Positions 33,772-46,153 of a stretch of 64,000 nt of DNA are shown here, in pieces. Numbering within the stretch: the first letter of the stretch is position 1; each line of letters starts with the position of its first letter. This DNA comes from Craterostigma plantagineum (Eukaryota; Streptophyta; Magnoliopsida; Lamiales; Linderniaceae): positions 1-64,000 of the forward strand of contig JAPQWV010000653.1 of assembly GCA_027422505.1 (NCBI GenBank), written 5' to 3'. Below the pieces are notes generated by a model, which was not told the origin of the DNA, did no database searches, and saw only the letters and a program-made list of their open reading frames with translations. The translations under genes were made by a program, and so were the position numbers.

Positions 33772-34724
33772 CGAACTTCGTTGGGTCCTTCATCAGTAGT
33801 CTGTTCAGGTGCAGATGTTGAGTCTGGTGTTGGCTCAACATTTCCTCCACATTAGCTTATGTTTTTACCAACAGCTTGGATAATATCTGTAATATCAACT
33901 TGTGGAGCATTTCTGCTAAGGTCAGAAGAGTCGTCAAACACTCTATTCATAGATTTCAATCTCAGATTATAAACATGATATGCACGACTGTTCGAAGAAT
34001 AACCCAAGAAGATGCACTTATCACTTTTCGAATCAAACTTAGTCAAGTATTCACGATCATTAAGCATTAGCAATAATGCCCAAGAACAAGGAAATAATTG
34101 ACAGTCGGTTATTTCCCTTTCAACAATTCGTACAAAGTTTGCTTAGTACCATGCCGAAAATAAACACGATTCGAAATATGACATGCAATATTCAAAGCTT
34201 CAGCCCGAAACTTTTTTGAAATATTCTTAGATTGCAACATCACACGAGCCATCTCATGTAATGTTCTATCCTTTCGGCCACCCCATTTTGTTGCGGTGTG
34301 TTAGGAGAAGAGAACTCATGAATTATCCATTTCTTATCACAAAAATCATTAAAGGACTGATTTTCAAACTCCCTACCACGATCAGACCTAATGCGAAATA
34401 TAGGAGCACAGAAATTATTCTTAATCATAGCACGTAAGTTTTTGAAGAAATCGAACGTTTTGGATTTTTCCCTAAGGAAGAAGATCTATGCATATCTAGA
34501 ATAGTCGTCAACGAGCACATAAAATTACTTTCTACCACCAATGTTGTCTACTTCCATGGAACCCATCAAATCCATATGAATCAGTTGAAAACAATGAGCA
34601 GTTCTGAAATGTTTGAGCAAAATGTTGGTCAATATTATGACTCGCATGTAGTTGCATACCCTTAAGACATGACTCACAAATAACCTTACCAAACTTCTTA
34701 AGCTTCAGAATGTCTCTGATCACC
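33772..34724 (-). pseudogene. Copia C integrase
   Basis: The zinc-domain remnant has RILEQLIKHKVIRDILKLKK and CESCLKGMQ (34720-34650). Core: DDYSRY (about 34520), IRSDRGREFENQSF (34395) and NTPQQNGVAERIEHYMR (34290-34250), giving the D, D and E set across broken frames. The C-terminal block DREYLTKFDSKSDKCIFLGY SSNSRAYHVYN (34055-33970) is typical of Copia. Stops at several points. Confidence 0.85.
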
Positions 34725-35258
34725 TTATGTTTGATAAGCTGCTCCAAAATTCGGTAGTCCATCTGGCCAGTTTTTAATACCAAAGTATGACATCGTCTTC
34801 AGCTTTTGATAGCTGGCACACGTCCTTTGATACGGATTTATCGCCGACCAGATAGCAACTATTGCTAGACCTTTTCTCTGCCATAACACAAACACTTTTG
34901 CTGTTAAAAACTTCACAACATTCCTTATTGAATCTTTCTCGAGGTCATCATCGCAAAGCTGGGTTATGCTAATCAAATTAGCCACAAGCCCGTCGACATG
35001 TAGAACGTTGCTTAGCTTCGGGAAGTCACGCACATTTAGTTTGCCGTGACTGAGAAGCCGTCCTTTTGCACCGCCTCCAAACGTCACAGATCCACTACTC
35101 AAGGGCGTATAGTCAATAAGGAACTCCTTGGTACCCGTCATGTGGCGTGAACATCCACTATCGAAGTACCATGAACCTGTCACGTTAGCTCGCAAAGAAG
35201 TACAGAAAACATTACATTTAAGTATGGACATCTCTACCCAAATGTTTTTAGATGTCAA
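34725..35258 (-). pseudogene. Copia C aspartic protease
   Basis: GSWYFDSGCSRHMTGTKEFL (near 35175-35110) is the intact Copia protease box with DSG. It continues as SGSVTFGGGAKGRLLSHGKL and VANLISITQLCDDD, the end-of-protease motif of Sirevirus-type Copia. The frame is lost at the integrase zinc domain near 34760. Confidence 0.85.
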
Positions 35259-36688
35259 AACAACAGTATGATCACCAGAGTTTGAAGGAGCATCAACTAA
35301 ATTTCTCCAGACAAACTTTTCAACGCTGATTTCTCAATGTTGAGCAGAATGTTGGACGACATTTCAGTCAACATAGATTTCTTCGAAAAATCACCCCTGT
35401 CAATTTCCAGCTGAAAGGTTTAATATGTCCAGGCTGCGAACAATGATGGCATTTGAAAGATCTATTCTTAGGCTTACTGGCAGCATGCTTGGTGTCTTCC
35501 TTGACAAAGACAATCTTAGTTCGATCGTTTGCAACATGATTATGATCATCAATAGTATACTGTGAATTAAACATAACCTTGTTTGTCAAAAGTACCTAAT
35601 TATAGTACCTCATCAACGATCGATTACCTTTATTCAATTTCGTAAAAGTTTTGTCGGCATTGTCGTCTTGCTTTTGAAGTTTGTCGATTTTTTATCCTTT
35701 CTTGTCAGCAAGGTTTCCATCTTGTTCATTCCTATAAGGAGACTGTCGATTATCTTCTCACTTTTCTCATCTTCCTCGGTCAAGGCCTTCACCATCTTCT
35801 TCAGTTCAGCATCTTATGTTTTTCCTTCGAATACTCAGCGGATAGCAGTTTGAAGGTATCATCCCTCTGGACTTCGTCACAAGTATCATTTTTCATACCT
35901 GCATGATTAGAACTCACAAGATTGACTGGTATCTGTGCTAGCTGAGACTCCTCATACACGGTACTTCATCTACATCATCGGAAAGGTCCACCCAAAGAGC
36001 TTTTCTGCGCTTGCGAAGGGTACTGCCACATTCGTTTCCTTAATGACCCCACCCTTCACACACATGGCATTGCACAGTCTCCCATTTGATATTTGTTTTG
36101 TCCATTTTGTTGCGTTTAAAGAACAGCGGAGCAAAAGTCGGTTCTTTTGCATTCTGGCCTTTCTTGAATGTTTGGCCAACATTTGGTTCAACCTTCTATT
36201 TCATGAACTTACTGAATTTTCTCACGAGCATAGCCATATTCTCATCATTGTCAAAATCATCCTCAGATTGAGAATCTGAGGGCTAACTGACTAGACCAAG
36301 GCGTTTGCCCCGAGAAGCTCTTTTTTTGACTTGGTTGGTCTCGTAGTTCTTCATGATGTTCATCAAGGAGTTGAAATCCATCCTGGATAGATTGCGTGCT
36401 TCCTTGACCGCTACCTTCATGTTATACTTTTCAGTTAGAGAATGTATTGCTTTACAATTAAGTACCTTATTAGAGATCGGGTCTCCCAAGCTAGCACACT
36501 CGCTTGAAATGGTCAGAAGTTTTCCAAAGTGGTGATGTCCTCGTCTTCTCTCATTCGGAGATTCTCAAACTGGTTGTCGAGGAGTCGAAGTTTGGTCTCT
36601 CTAGCACTCACATCTCCTTCATAGTACCTTTGGAGCATCTCCCACGCACCTCGAGCAGTAGTGAAATTTTGTATGATTCTAAACATAA
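35259..36688 (-). pseudogene. Copia C gag, cut by Copia A
   Basis: The minus strand near 36665-36550 reads FTTARGAWEMLQRYYEGDVS, then TKLRLLDNQFENLRM, the Copia Gag (UBN2) domain. KVAVKEARNLSRMDFNSLMN and IMKNYE follow (36420-36340). The zinc-knuckle remnant FKCHHCSQPGHIKPFSW (35490-35430) keeps C, C and H but has Ser/Trp where the last Cys should be. The gene is truncated at 36688, where the Copia A 5' LTR begins; CATAA (36684-36688) would be its target site. Confidence 0.8.
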
Positions 36689-37035
36689 TGTAGAATATAT
36701 GTTTAGTTGTGCTTTGATTTCATTAGCTGACCTTGTAATTAGGGGCTTTATTTGTATTTGTCCTTAGATTAGGACTTAACTTGTATGTATACCCAGTTTG
36801 TTTGGTATAAATACTAGTGTAACCATTGCTTAATAAAGAAAATTAGTCAATTGATCCCAAGGGCTGTCAATCCAATTTCTAGAGAGAAACAATAAGTATT
36901 TTCTCTCACTGATCGAAGTTCTCTCTAGCATTCTTCAACTTAGTTTTTCGATCGAATATCAATGCCAATTATTCAAGTCGAATTACTTAGGATTGAAGTC
37001 TAGGATCATAGGAGTTGATGATCGATGACCTAACA
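36689..37035 (+). mobile_element. Copia A 5' LTR (347 bp)
   Basis: TGTAGAAT...CCTAACA, with TG...CA ends. It is homologous to the Copia B LTR at 17336-17685. A TATA-like ggtataaata lies at about 36803-36812, followed by cttaataaag (polyadenylation-like, 36830). It is followed at 37038 by a perfect tRNA-Met primer site. The 3' LTR is missing. Confidence 0.9.
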
Positions 37036-37037
37036 AT

Positions 37038-37049
37038 TGGTATCAGAGC
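37038..37049 (+). other. Primer binding site (initiator Met tRNA)
   Basis: TGGTATCAGAGC, a perfect match, two bases after the LTR end. Confidence 0.92.
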
Positions 37050-38338
37050 ATATTCGTTCCGTTTTGAATCATAATTGTTAGAATTCGGGTCGAATTTTAA
37101 TACTGAAATTGTTCCGTGCGAATAACAGTTTTGGTGCGAAAACGAAATTCGATCTGATAGCCTTAATCTGTGCTTATCTTAGTTGAATTTGACATTTCTG
37201 TGCTCGCCTAATAATCAATTAGGATTAGATTGGTAGCAATCGAAATCAAGATTTAGGCTGAATTTTTTTATTCTGAGATTCTACTGTTCCCGCAAAGAAC
37301 AGTTTGAACGTGTCCTGATTTTTTGCAAAATTGAACATTATTTGCTTCAAACGTGGTTAATCTTCTGTCTGCGAGTAATCAATAGCTGATTTCGAGCATA
37401 TGCCTGTAGTTTCATCGATTAATTTTCTGTATCTGCCTGAATTCAGTGTTAAATCGTATTCTGTGACAATTTGCGTGATTTCAATTTTCTCGCTAAGTTC
37501 TTGGATCAGGTTTAATTTCTCGATCGAAAACCTACGTGCGAAAATTTTTTCAATTACGTATACTGATTTACTACTGAAGTCGCTGCTGTCAAGAACGTCT
37601 TTAGCAGAAACTATTTTGAGCATTAAACTTTTTGACGATAATTGACCATTTTGACCCTGCGTAAAACATTTTCTGTCAGACATTCCTTGCTTGACTTTGA
37701 GATAAAGATACCTTTCGCTCGTATAATTTTTTCGGTCAACCTATTAATTTTGACTCAGCGAGAAACTTCATTGGGTGCTGTTTCTCGACGACCAAAATAA
37801 ATTAACGCATCAAAAAACCTTTTCGAGCGCCGGATTTCGATCAAATTTTCAAAATTATGTTTGACTGAAGGTATATCGACTGGACTACCTTTGGATCCAA
37901 CGGGATCAGATTGTTTGCAGTCTGATAACTGGACCGATAGGTGTAACAACGCCACGCACCTTCTTTTTTTGATCGAAAATCCAGCTCTAGATTGAAGTTG
38001 TGCGCTCGAAAAATTTAGTCAACTTTTCGAGTCAACATTTTGAAAAAAGTTTACATTTTGAATTCTGGTCAACAAAATTTTTCGACGATTAAAATTTTTG
38101 ATACCAAAACTTCCCGAAACAATTTTTCGATTGAGGTCACTGTTCAAACAGTTTCTCATCGCACAATCGAATCGACATTTTCTGCTTTCGCTCAATTTTG
38201 CGAACAGTACTTGACGCGCAAAATAGTAACACTATTCTAAATCGAGAAAATTATTTTTGATCAAACTTTAAAGATTGAATAAAAAATAATTCTCGATCAT
38301 TCTTTTAAAATCAAACGCTACTAACAATTTCGCTACTT
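37050..38338 (+). other. Copia A 5' leader
   Basis: About 1.3 kb of untranslated AT-rich DNA with many ttttcg/cgaaaa strings, comparable to the Copia B leader. The short ORFs here are not supported as genes. Confidence 0.65.
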
Positions 38339-39479
38339 GTGAAGCACATCATATCATTTTTCAATTCATCAAAACAACCAACGAAGATCCTTCATCAACT
38401 CAAACGCAGCGAATACACTGTATGGCGAAGCCGCTTCATAAACTTCATTGTGCTCAAAGATCAGGCTGAAAATTTATTAGAGTCACTCAAAGAGGGACCC
38501 GCACAGTTCTGGGTAAATGTACCCGTCGACAACACAGTCAATCCTCCTATTCCTGCCTCTAGGCGACTCAAAGAGCCTAGGGAATACACAGAGGAGGAAA
38601 GAGTCAGAGCAAAGGTTGATCTAATAGCCAAGAATACTACAATGCAGGGCATCCCAAATGACATCTATCGACAGATTGGCAGCCTTCCAACGGCTAAGGG
38701 GATGTGGGATGAACTGCACAAGATGATGCAAAGAACGGAAGTAGGCATCGAAGCCAAGAACACAAACATTCTCACGGCATACAACTCTTTTAGTGCAAAA
38801 TCTAAGGAGAGCCTACATGATCTCTATCAGAGATATCTCACACTTCTGAATGAGATGAGGAAATAGAAATCACCAAGATGATTATGGAAACCAACATTCG
38901 ATTCCTATCCTCTCTACTCTAGGAATGGAAGAAAATATCCACCCAAATCAGATAAAACAAAGACCTTGAGGAGTTGGATATCCATGCCATGTTTGACAAT
39001 CTCGCACAGCACGGGGAAGATGTAAGCGGATTCAGAAGTAGCAGAAGGGCAAGCTGATCGAAAACACAGTTGCCCTAGTCTTAGAGAAACGGAGTTCGAA
39101 GTCAAGGAAAAATAATATCATTAGGCCTCCTACTCCTTCAGAGTCGGAAGATGAATCAAACTCAGACGCGGAGCCAAATATAAAAGTGTTGGGAAAGTAG
39201 TTGTCTCTAATTGGAAAAATGATGAGCAAGCAACATTTAAAAAGAACTCCTCATCATCAGCCAACAGACTTCGGACCTCAAGCTCAAAGAATAAAGAACG
39301 TACACTCGAGACCTCCGAACTCAAGAACACCAAAGAGCCGAACAAGTGCTTTAACTGTGGCAAACCAGATTATTATGCAAGAGAGTGCACTCTCCCAAAG
39401 AAGTGAGATGCCAATTACTACTCCAAGAAGCTTCAACTCACAAAGCAAAAAGAAACCGAGGTAGCTCTGATTGCAGAAC
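38339..39479 (+). pseudogene. Copia A gag with mutated zinc knuckle
   Basis: The first ORF (38339-38866) holds YTVWRSRFINFIVLKDQAEN, KGMWDELHKMMQRTEVG and LYQRYLTLLNEMRK, a Copia Gag domain. It then loses frame at a 1-bp change (RK-stop where Copia B reads RKIEITK). A TAA near 38955 replaces a Gln codon. The zinc knuckle at 39347-39388 reads CFNCGKPDYYAREC: the His of C-C-H-C is Tyr, and GHF of Copia B is DYY. A TGA follows the knuckle. This Gag cannot be made and its knuckle would not bind zinc normally. Confidence 0.85.
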
Positions 39480-40353
39480 ATGACCACTAGCTTGAAGATA
39501 CGTTAAGTTCTGAAGAGGGGAACCTAGCCCTCATGGCCCGCCTGGACGAGAACTCAGACGTCGAAACCTCCAGTCAGACGAACATGACCAAGCATCCGAA
39601 TCTTCACAAGAGGTAGTCTCACCTTCCACATTGTTGACCATGTTAGAATCGTATCAATTAAATTACGCTAACATGAAACGTGGGCAGAAAAGTGTAAAGG
39701 AAGTAGAAAAGAAACTATCTAGGTCTCAGGAGTGAATAACTAGTCTCGAGGCGGAACTTAGGAGCTTTAGTAAAAAAAAAATAAAAGAACTTACTCAGAG
39801 CCTACATATAAGTGAGATTAAGAAGCCTCAAATAGAGAAGCATGATATAAAAATTAAGGAACTAGAAGACATGCTACAAAATAACTATAATTGTTTGGTT
39901 AGAAATCTCAATGAGAAAGCTAGCCTCAATTGTAGGTTAACTGAAGCGACAAGTAAGGTCACCAACCTAGAAGCTCAATTAGATAAATCTAATGCTAAGG
40001 TTCGTGAACTTACGAAAGATGTTGACGCCTGCAAAACCGCCAAATTAACGGTGGAAAATAATTATGCTCTCTTAGGCGAAGAACGCAAGAAACTATACGC
40101 TAAAGTTAAAAAATTAGAAGATCTTCTTGTAAAAAGGGGACAGACTGATCATACAATATTCTTAAACCAACCCATGGACTTATATGATTATAAATTTGGC
40201 TTAGGCTCTGAGAATCCACGTTGCTTGATGAAAGTTGACTGGAAACAACTTTACGATGTCAAGTACATAGGTTTGGGATTAACGAATCTTATGTTTTTAC
40301 TAACACAAAAAAATAGATGCATTAGAATAAACCAAGAAAAAAGCCAAGACTAG
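39480..40353 (+). pseudogene. Copia A coiled-coil Gag spacer
   Basis: Counterpart of 14309-15141. ORF 39871-40353 (160 codons) contains LNCRLTEATSKVTNLEAQLD, KTAKLTVENNYALLGEERKK and a predicted coiled coil by heptad pattern. The first part has stops (TGA near 39735). It sits between zinc knuckle and protease. Confidence 0.7.
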
Positions 40354-41440
40354 GGTTGAAATTCCCTTTCCTACACTGAATTGAATCAAAGTTACAAAAC
40401 TAGGGATCTTTCTAAGGGCCAACTTTGTGTCAATTTATTTTCCCGAAGATCGTTCTACAAACGAGGAAGCATATAATCAACATTCTGAAAATTCTCTTTA
40501 TGTACCCCATATTGTTAGGAAAATAGAAGGGTTAAGAGTCTCATTAGAAAAGAATGAGAGAACTTTGGAACTGAAAAGAAAATGTTCCTAGAAGACATGG
40601 AAAATCTCAAATCTTCCTCCATCTCACAAACTATTTCTCACGCATTACCCTCAAAGGAAACTATCATTATGAAAAGCGTGAAGAAAGAAAAATAGCCTTC
40701 TAAAGCTCAACAATCTAAAATAAAACTGTGAAAATTAGTAACTCTAACCCTGTGTTTAGTACGTCTACAGGGAGCGTAGTACCTGAGATAGAGAAATCGA
40801 AGGCATCAGTGTCTAGTCTAGAAGTTAAGAAGGTGCCTCTAGACGTCAAAGTTTCAAATTCTCCTCCTTCCGTAATAAGAAAAGACACTCATAAAAATAA
40901 ATGAGCCATTTATTCGCTTCAAATTATTGTGTCTTCATGCTCCTTAGAGCCAACTACTTTTAGAAGCACTAAGTACGAGGCTCTTTCTCAAACGTAACAA
41001 TCACTCATTCTAAAACAAATGCCGATAGAAAGACTCGTAGGAAACAAGATCCGGCCAATAAGAAGGCCTATAGTGCTATTCATGCATGTTCTCACCTAAG
41101 GTATCCTGTAAAGATCCAATCCCTCAAACACCTTAGGAGACTATCAAATGAAAAGATTTTTTCCTCGATCAAGCCCACCAAAGCATTTGCCCGCGCTGAA
41201 GTTACTCTTCCCTGTAAGGTTCAACCCAAATGGGTTCCTGGATCTCCGTCTAAGAAGACAAAAGCCAATAAGGCCAAGTCTTCTACAAAGGGCAAACCCA
41301 AATCAAGTTATTCAAAGATGACTTGGGTTGCTAAAGCTCCAATTAGTGATAATTTAAGAACTACATCTGAACTGAAAGCTAATCTGCTAATCTGAGAGGA
41401 CCCATTTATAAGTGGATACCTAAAGCTCCCTAATCTGGTT
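40354..41440 (+). pseudogene. Copia A Lys/Ser-rich linker
   Basis: Broken frames with Lys/Pro/Ser-rich peptide ending near GPFIKWIPKAP, just before the protease. It corresponds to 13162-13979 of Copia B. Confidence 0.6.
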
Positions 41441-41857
41441 TTGCAGATCTATCATGTGTGGTACATCGATTCTGGTTGCTGCACACACATGATGAGAAAT
41501 CAAGAGCTGCTGAGCAACTATCAAGACAGATTGAACGGAATAGTTAGATTTGGAAACAACGACTCGGCTCCTATACTAGGATTCGGAGATATTATTTTGG
41601 ATAATCTGACCATGAAGGATGCCTTGTACGTCGAAGCCCTCCGCCATAACTTATTCAGCATAGGCCAGTTCTGTGAGAAAGGATTCCAGGTGGTCCGCCA
41701 TGCTGACCAGTGCAGAATATTGGACAGTCAGGACAAAGAACTCCTCCAAGGACTTCTGAAATCAAATCTTTACACGATCAACCTAACGTCTGTGTGGCCC
41801 TCGACATCTGTTCGCCTCATCTCCCAGATTGTAAGTCAGAGGAACAGCTAATGGCAT
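41441..41857 (+). pseudogene. Copia A protease and start of integrase, split by LTR F
   Basis: MQIYHVWYIDSGCCTHMMRN keeps the DSG catalytic triplet, but the box is DSGCCTHMMR rather than DSGCSTHMTG. It runs on as FGNNDSAPILGFGDI and ALRHNLFSIGQFCEKGFQ and into the pre-integrase domain (ILDSQDKELLQGLLKSNLYT). TAA at about 41849 replaces the codon before W-H of the zinc domain. The gene is interrupted at 41857 (TSD GGCAT) by the solo LTR F and resumes at 54531. Confidence 0.9.
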
Positions 41858-42944
41858 TGATCGAGCGGATCGAGTAATTAAATAAAACGAATATCGATGA
41901 ACTAACTACGCTCAACAGGCAAGTGTACCTATCGAAAATAGTATAAAATGACAAATATTCGAGTATCGAACCCAAAGGAACTATATACTTTAGAAAACCG
42001 TCTTTTAAATGTTCTAGTAAATATTTTTGGATTGATAAAATAAAAATACCAATAAACTAAACAAACGATAACTATGAAATAGCGATAATGAGGTTGGAAC
42101 GACTTTATGAAAGTGAACGTATTTAAGACTTCGAATCAACCTAGCTCGATCGAACGTCAAACATGCTATATATTTTAGCTAATTATTAGACCGTGAGGAT
42201 TCCTATGGTATGTATACGAGTTTCTACGATTGGGCGAAATTGCGCTTACTCGCTTCGACTTGTAACAACTAATCTACGTCTTAAATAGCTGGGCAAACTT
42301 CCCTAACTTACTTAATCGCAGACCGCACAATGAATCCCGCTATTAGATTTGACTCTAATCCGACAGGGTTGTTCAACCTATCTCTAGCAATAAGTTTATT
42401 CCGCTCGTTTACGAGTGGTCTAATCGTCGCCCCTCTCTCGAGCGTAGCGATCGATTTTCCAACAATTATTTCGACCACATAGACAGAATCAAAATAATAA
42501 CATATATCGTATCCGAGTCATAATAAAAAGCATATCAATAATACGTTTAAACACGTACGATATCGCTAGGGTTCATCTTTATCCCAAATACTACGAGATT
42601 AGCTACTCATACGAAACACCAACACGACGAGAAACATAAATAACAACAAGAAATTCATAATTTCTTCCCTGAATTTCGCCTTTGTTGTTGATCCTTCGTT
42701 GAGGACTTTCGTCGAGCAGATGGTGGGCGAGCAACTTCAACCTTTTCCTTGCCCTCGCTTGCTGCTCCTCCTACGCCCGCAGCCCGTCACAGCCGCAGCA
42801 GCCCACGAGTCAGCCTGCTACGTCCGTCTGTTGGTCTCAGCTGCAGTCCCGGCCCGTACTCGGCTCAGATCTGCCCTTGGTCAGTCCCGTGCTCGCAGCT
42901 CCTCGCCTTCGCTTCACAGTCCACAGGTCAGCCCTGCGAACAAC

Positions 42945-45900
42945 TGCGGCGCCCCTAACTCCTACCGCCATTCTTACTATTAATTTATGTGACTGCATGT
43001 GATATAATTAAAATCTATATACGAAAATACGTACAAAATTTTTCCTTTTATATAAAGGAATTCTTCTGTACAATACAAAATATTCCTAGGACATAAATAC
43101 AAGGTAGAGTGCGCATGCGTGTTCAAAATAACCTATCGGCCCGCCACTCAGGTCGCATCCATGTACACACTGCTACCTCAAAAGTCCTCCGGAAGCTTCA
43201 AAATTTGGCCTCGCCTTCGTAAAGATCACGTACCGTGATCCCGTGAACCTACAACACATAAATACGTGGAATGAGCTTATAAAGCTCAGTAAGTGAAAGT
43301 CATGCATGCTGTGCACGTGTCCTAAATTCGCAAAGGCATCCGTGCCAATGCTTCCTAGACCTCATATTTTTCCTTGTCTTGTCTTGTCATATAGGGCCCT
43401 CGGCTATCTTGCTATGCACCATCATGGAGCTCGAATCCACTAGGGATAAATAAATATAAGTGGCAATACCCACTCAAGGGAGGCTAACCCTAGGGCGCCT
43501 TTTCTGTCCCAAGGTGGTTTCATACGCCACGCGGACGTTTCACACTGGTAGCCTAATCTGAGGTAGTCGACACCAGAGGTACCCTCGGTGTCGCTTACTC
43601 CCTCAGCTCGCACCCTCCAGGTTTCACGACCCGCCATGAGGGCATTAGCCCTAAAATCATGTCTTGCCTTGTACATGTCATGTCATAACGGTAGCGCCAT
43701 ACGACGTCACCATGGTAGCATAGAAGAGCCGTGACTCAACTGTGAGTCGACATCAGACGCCCATATCGGCGAATCTTTATCGCTCTCAGGCGATCGTATA
43801 TTATGCACGCTCTCATATCATGCCTTTTTGTACTAAACGTGCGTGCGTATGATCATGTCGTGAATATGCATGTCATGCCATTATATCATGTAATTAAATC
43901 ATACGTGTCATATAACGCAAATAATCCACGTAGGAAATCACATAAATTCACATAAACATATAACACATAATTTCATGCACATATAATTATGTGTTGTAGT
44001 TGGGACTTCCACTTACCTGGTATCCTTAGATATTAGCTTATCAGTAAGTCGCTAATCTTCAAACCCTAAATATGGCAACATATAAAATTAGGGTTTTGTT
44101 AGTCTAATTATAATTTTATAAAATGACTTAATTTGAAAACCCTAATTTTTTGACTTCTATAAATTTCGAAACCCTAAAATTTAAAATTTTTAATCTAATA
44201 TGAGAAATACTATTTATATAAGTTTCGGCATTAATTAAGATATATCTCGACATGGATACTTGAGCCTAGCTGTGGAATTAAATTTCGATATTTTAACTAG
44301 CACCAAGGTCTCGACATTAAACTAAGCAATATATGAAATGTCGATATAGAGGTCTCGATATTTCACTATGCAGGGGCTCGACATTTGGACTTTACAATAA
44401 AATTTCGATACTGAAATGATATAAGATAATTCTCAATATAGCATACAAGATGTCGAGTTGACAACATATCGGGATACTATAACAGATTTCGAATTGGGTG
44501 TCATGTTACAAGTAAAATGTCGAGTTGCTTGTGGAAATTATAAACAAAATGTCGACCTCCCTATCCCAGATAGACCTCGAGATTTAAACAATACCATATA
44601 ACAATGTCGATATGCATTTATACTAAGATGTCGATATGCATTAGGTCTCGATATGTTGGGATTAAATTTTGATATATCACATGATATTTCAACCCTAACA
44701 TCTCGACATCATTACTATTATTAAAACAAAGGTTTCGACATTGTATATACTAGTAACTCGACATTCTTGATTACTTATGAAGGTCTCGATATTTTCAAAA
44801 CACATTTCGATACAACATATGAGATTTCGATATCTACACTCAAACATTTCGACATTATCATCTTAAACCTTTCGACATGTATCTCAATGTCTACTCCAAC
44901 TTCGAATTTAATTTCTAAAAATTACTATGGCTTCGAGGTTTATCATTTGGACAGATTATATCATCGTTCATCATTCCTACATAACCAACATGGTTTCGAG
45001 ATTCATCAAGATGGCATCTTATCATTCGACACCTAGACCCTTTTGATCAACTCTATCTTTCTCATCATAGTAAGTATCATATGAACCTCAACTATTCTTA
45101 GCCCTTAATTCGTACAACACTAGCGTATAATAGTCTTGTATGTTATAATCCTTAGATCATGATATTATCTAGAATAATTCATAAAAGCATAACAAAAACT
45201 TCATTAAAGCTTCATAAACGTGATTATTAAATTCCAATATTCTCAAATCCCTAAAAATAGATCAACATAGGCTTTATACCAGAATACTTCGTTCCTAGTA
45301 TTTTCTAACACAGATATAGATGAAATTAAGCCACAGATATAGATGCAATTAAGCCATGGGTAGAAATTATACCTTCTATAGTGATATTCTCGTTAGTGGT
45401 CTAGCTGTTTTCTTGCCTTTGCTTTCGTTTGATGTAGTGTCCTTTCTTAGGGTTTCTTATTTATTGAAACTTGTATTGTTTGAGTTGTTTTGTCTACTTA
45501 AATTTAGTCCATCGAAATGGTTTTGATAAGTTCTAAAGGTTGTCCAATAGTTTACTTGATAAGACCCTAAGCAACGTGACTTTGCTTTTCCTCTAAGTAA
45601 TTAATAGTTATCCAATATCTCGACATCTTTAATTAATCTCGGGCTTCATTAGTTCAGTTTCCTAAGTAATAGACCTTATAATATTTGTTTACTTATCCTT
45701 TCCTTTTGCTAAGTTGTCGAGTCATGTGCAGATATGATATCCTAATTCCTACATGAAATACTCAATATGTTATTATTATGCATATTTTCGTATAGCTAGG
45801 TAGTCGAACCAGTTATTTAATTTCCTAAGTCCTGAAATCGATTTTGACCTCCTTCTATATTTATTCTATCATTTCGAAAGTCATCTAAGTTGAAATCTTT

Positions 45901-46118
45901 AAATTCTAGTAACTAATGCCTATTAAATGATTCATGCCTTATGCAAAATAATTTCTAAGTTTTAATTTAAATTTCTGACCAAGTCAATTATCCTAGTATC
46001 ATATAATTAAAGAAACACATGTCATAGAATCACGTAAACACATCATATGCAGTCACATAATCATATAATATGCATGTGTATTTATTGGCCGACTTACTTA
46101 CGGGACTCGGGTATTACA
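42945..46118 (-). repeat. 3' LTR of element G (3174 bp)
   Basis: On the minus strand TGTAATACCC...GGCGCCGCA. It contains the TCGACATT-rich block (about 44220-45050) and TATA at 43045-43056. An 89-codon ORF inside (44767-45036) falls in the motif-rich block and is identical in the other LTR; it is not supported as a gene. The 78-codon minus-strand ORF (43676-43440) is likewise probably incidental. Confidence 0.95.
43045..43058 (-). promoter_or_regulatory. TATA box in G LTR
   Basis: The minus strand reads CCTTTATATAAAAGG, a strong TATA match about 100 bp before the LTR 3' end. The same site in the 5' LTR is at 50876-50889. Confidence 0.5.
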
Positions 46119-46131
46119 TCCTCCCCCCCTT
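46119..46131 (-). other. Polypurine tract of element G
   Basis: The minus strand reads AAGGGGGGGAGGA directly before the 3' LTR start TGTAATACC; it primes plus-strand DNA synthesis in this family. Confidence 0.85.
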
Positions 46132-46153
46132 AAAAGGGATTTCGCCCCCGAAA

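Noticed and set aside
42699..42983. 94-codon GC-rich ORF at the F/G junction
   Set aside because: It crosses the G insertion boundary, so it cannot be an old gene; low-complexity Leu/Arg/Ala.
43440..43676. 78-codon minus-strand ORF in both G LTRs (also 51271-51507)
   Set aside because: Duplicated only because the LTR is; no motif, and it lies in R/U5-side DNA.
44050..44180. Several aaccctaa / ttagggtt strings suggesting telomere repeats
   Set aside because: Single, scattered copies with no tandem array of TTTAGGG.
44767..45036. 89-codon ORF identical in both G LTRs (also 52597-52866)
   Set aside because: Identity follows from the LTRs being near-identical; the ORF lies in the TCGACATT motif block and has no start context or family.
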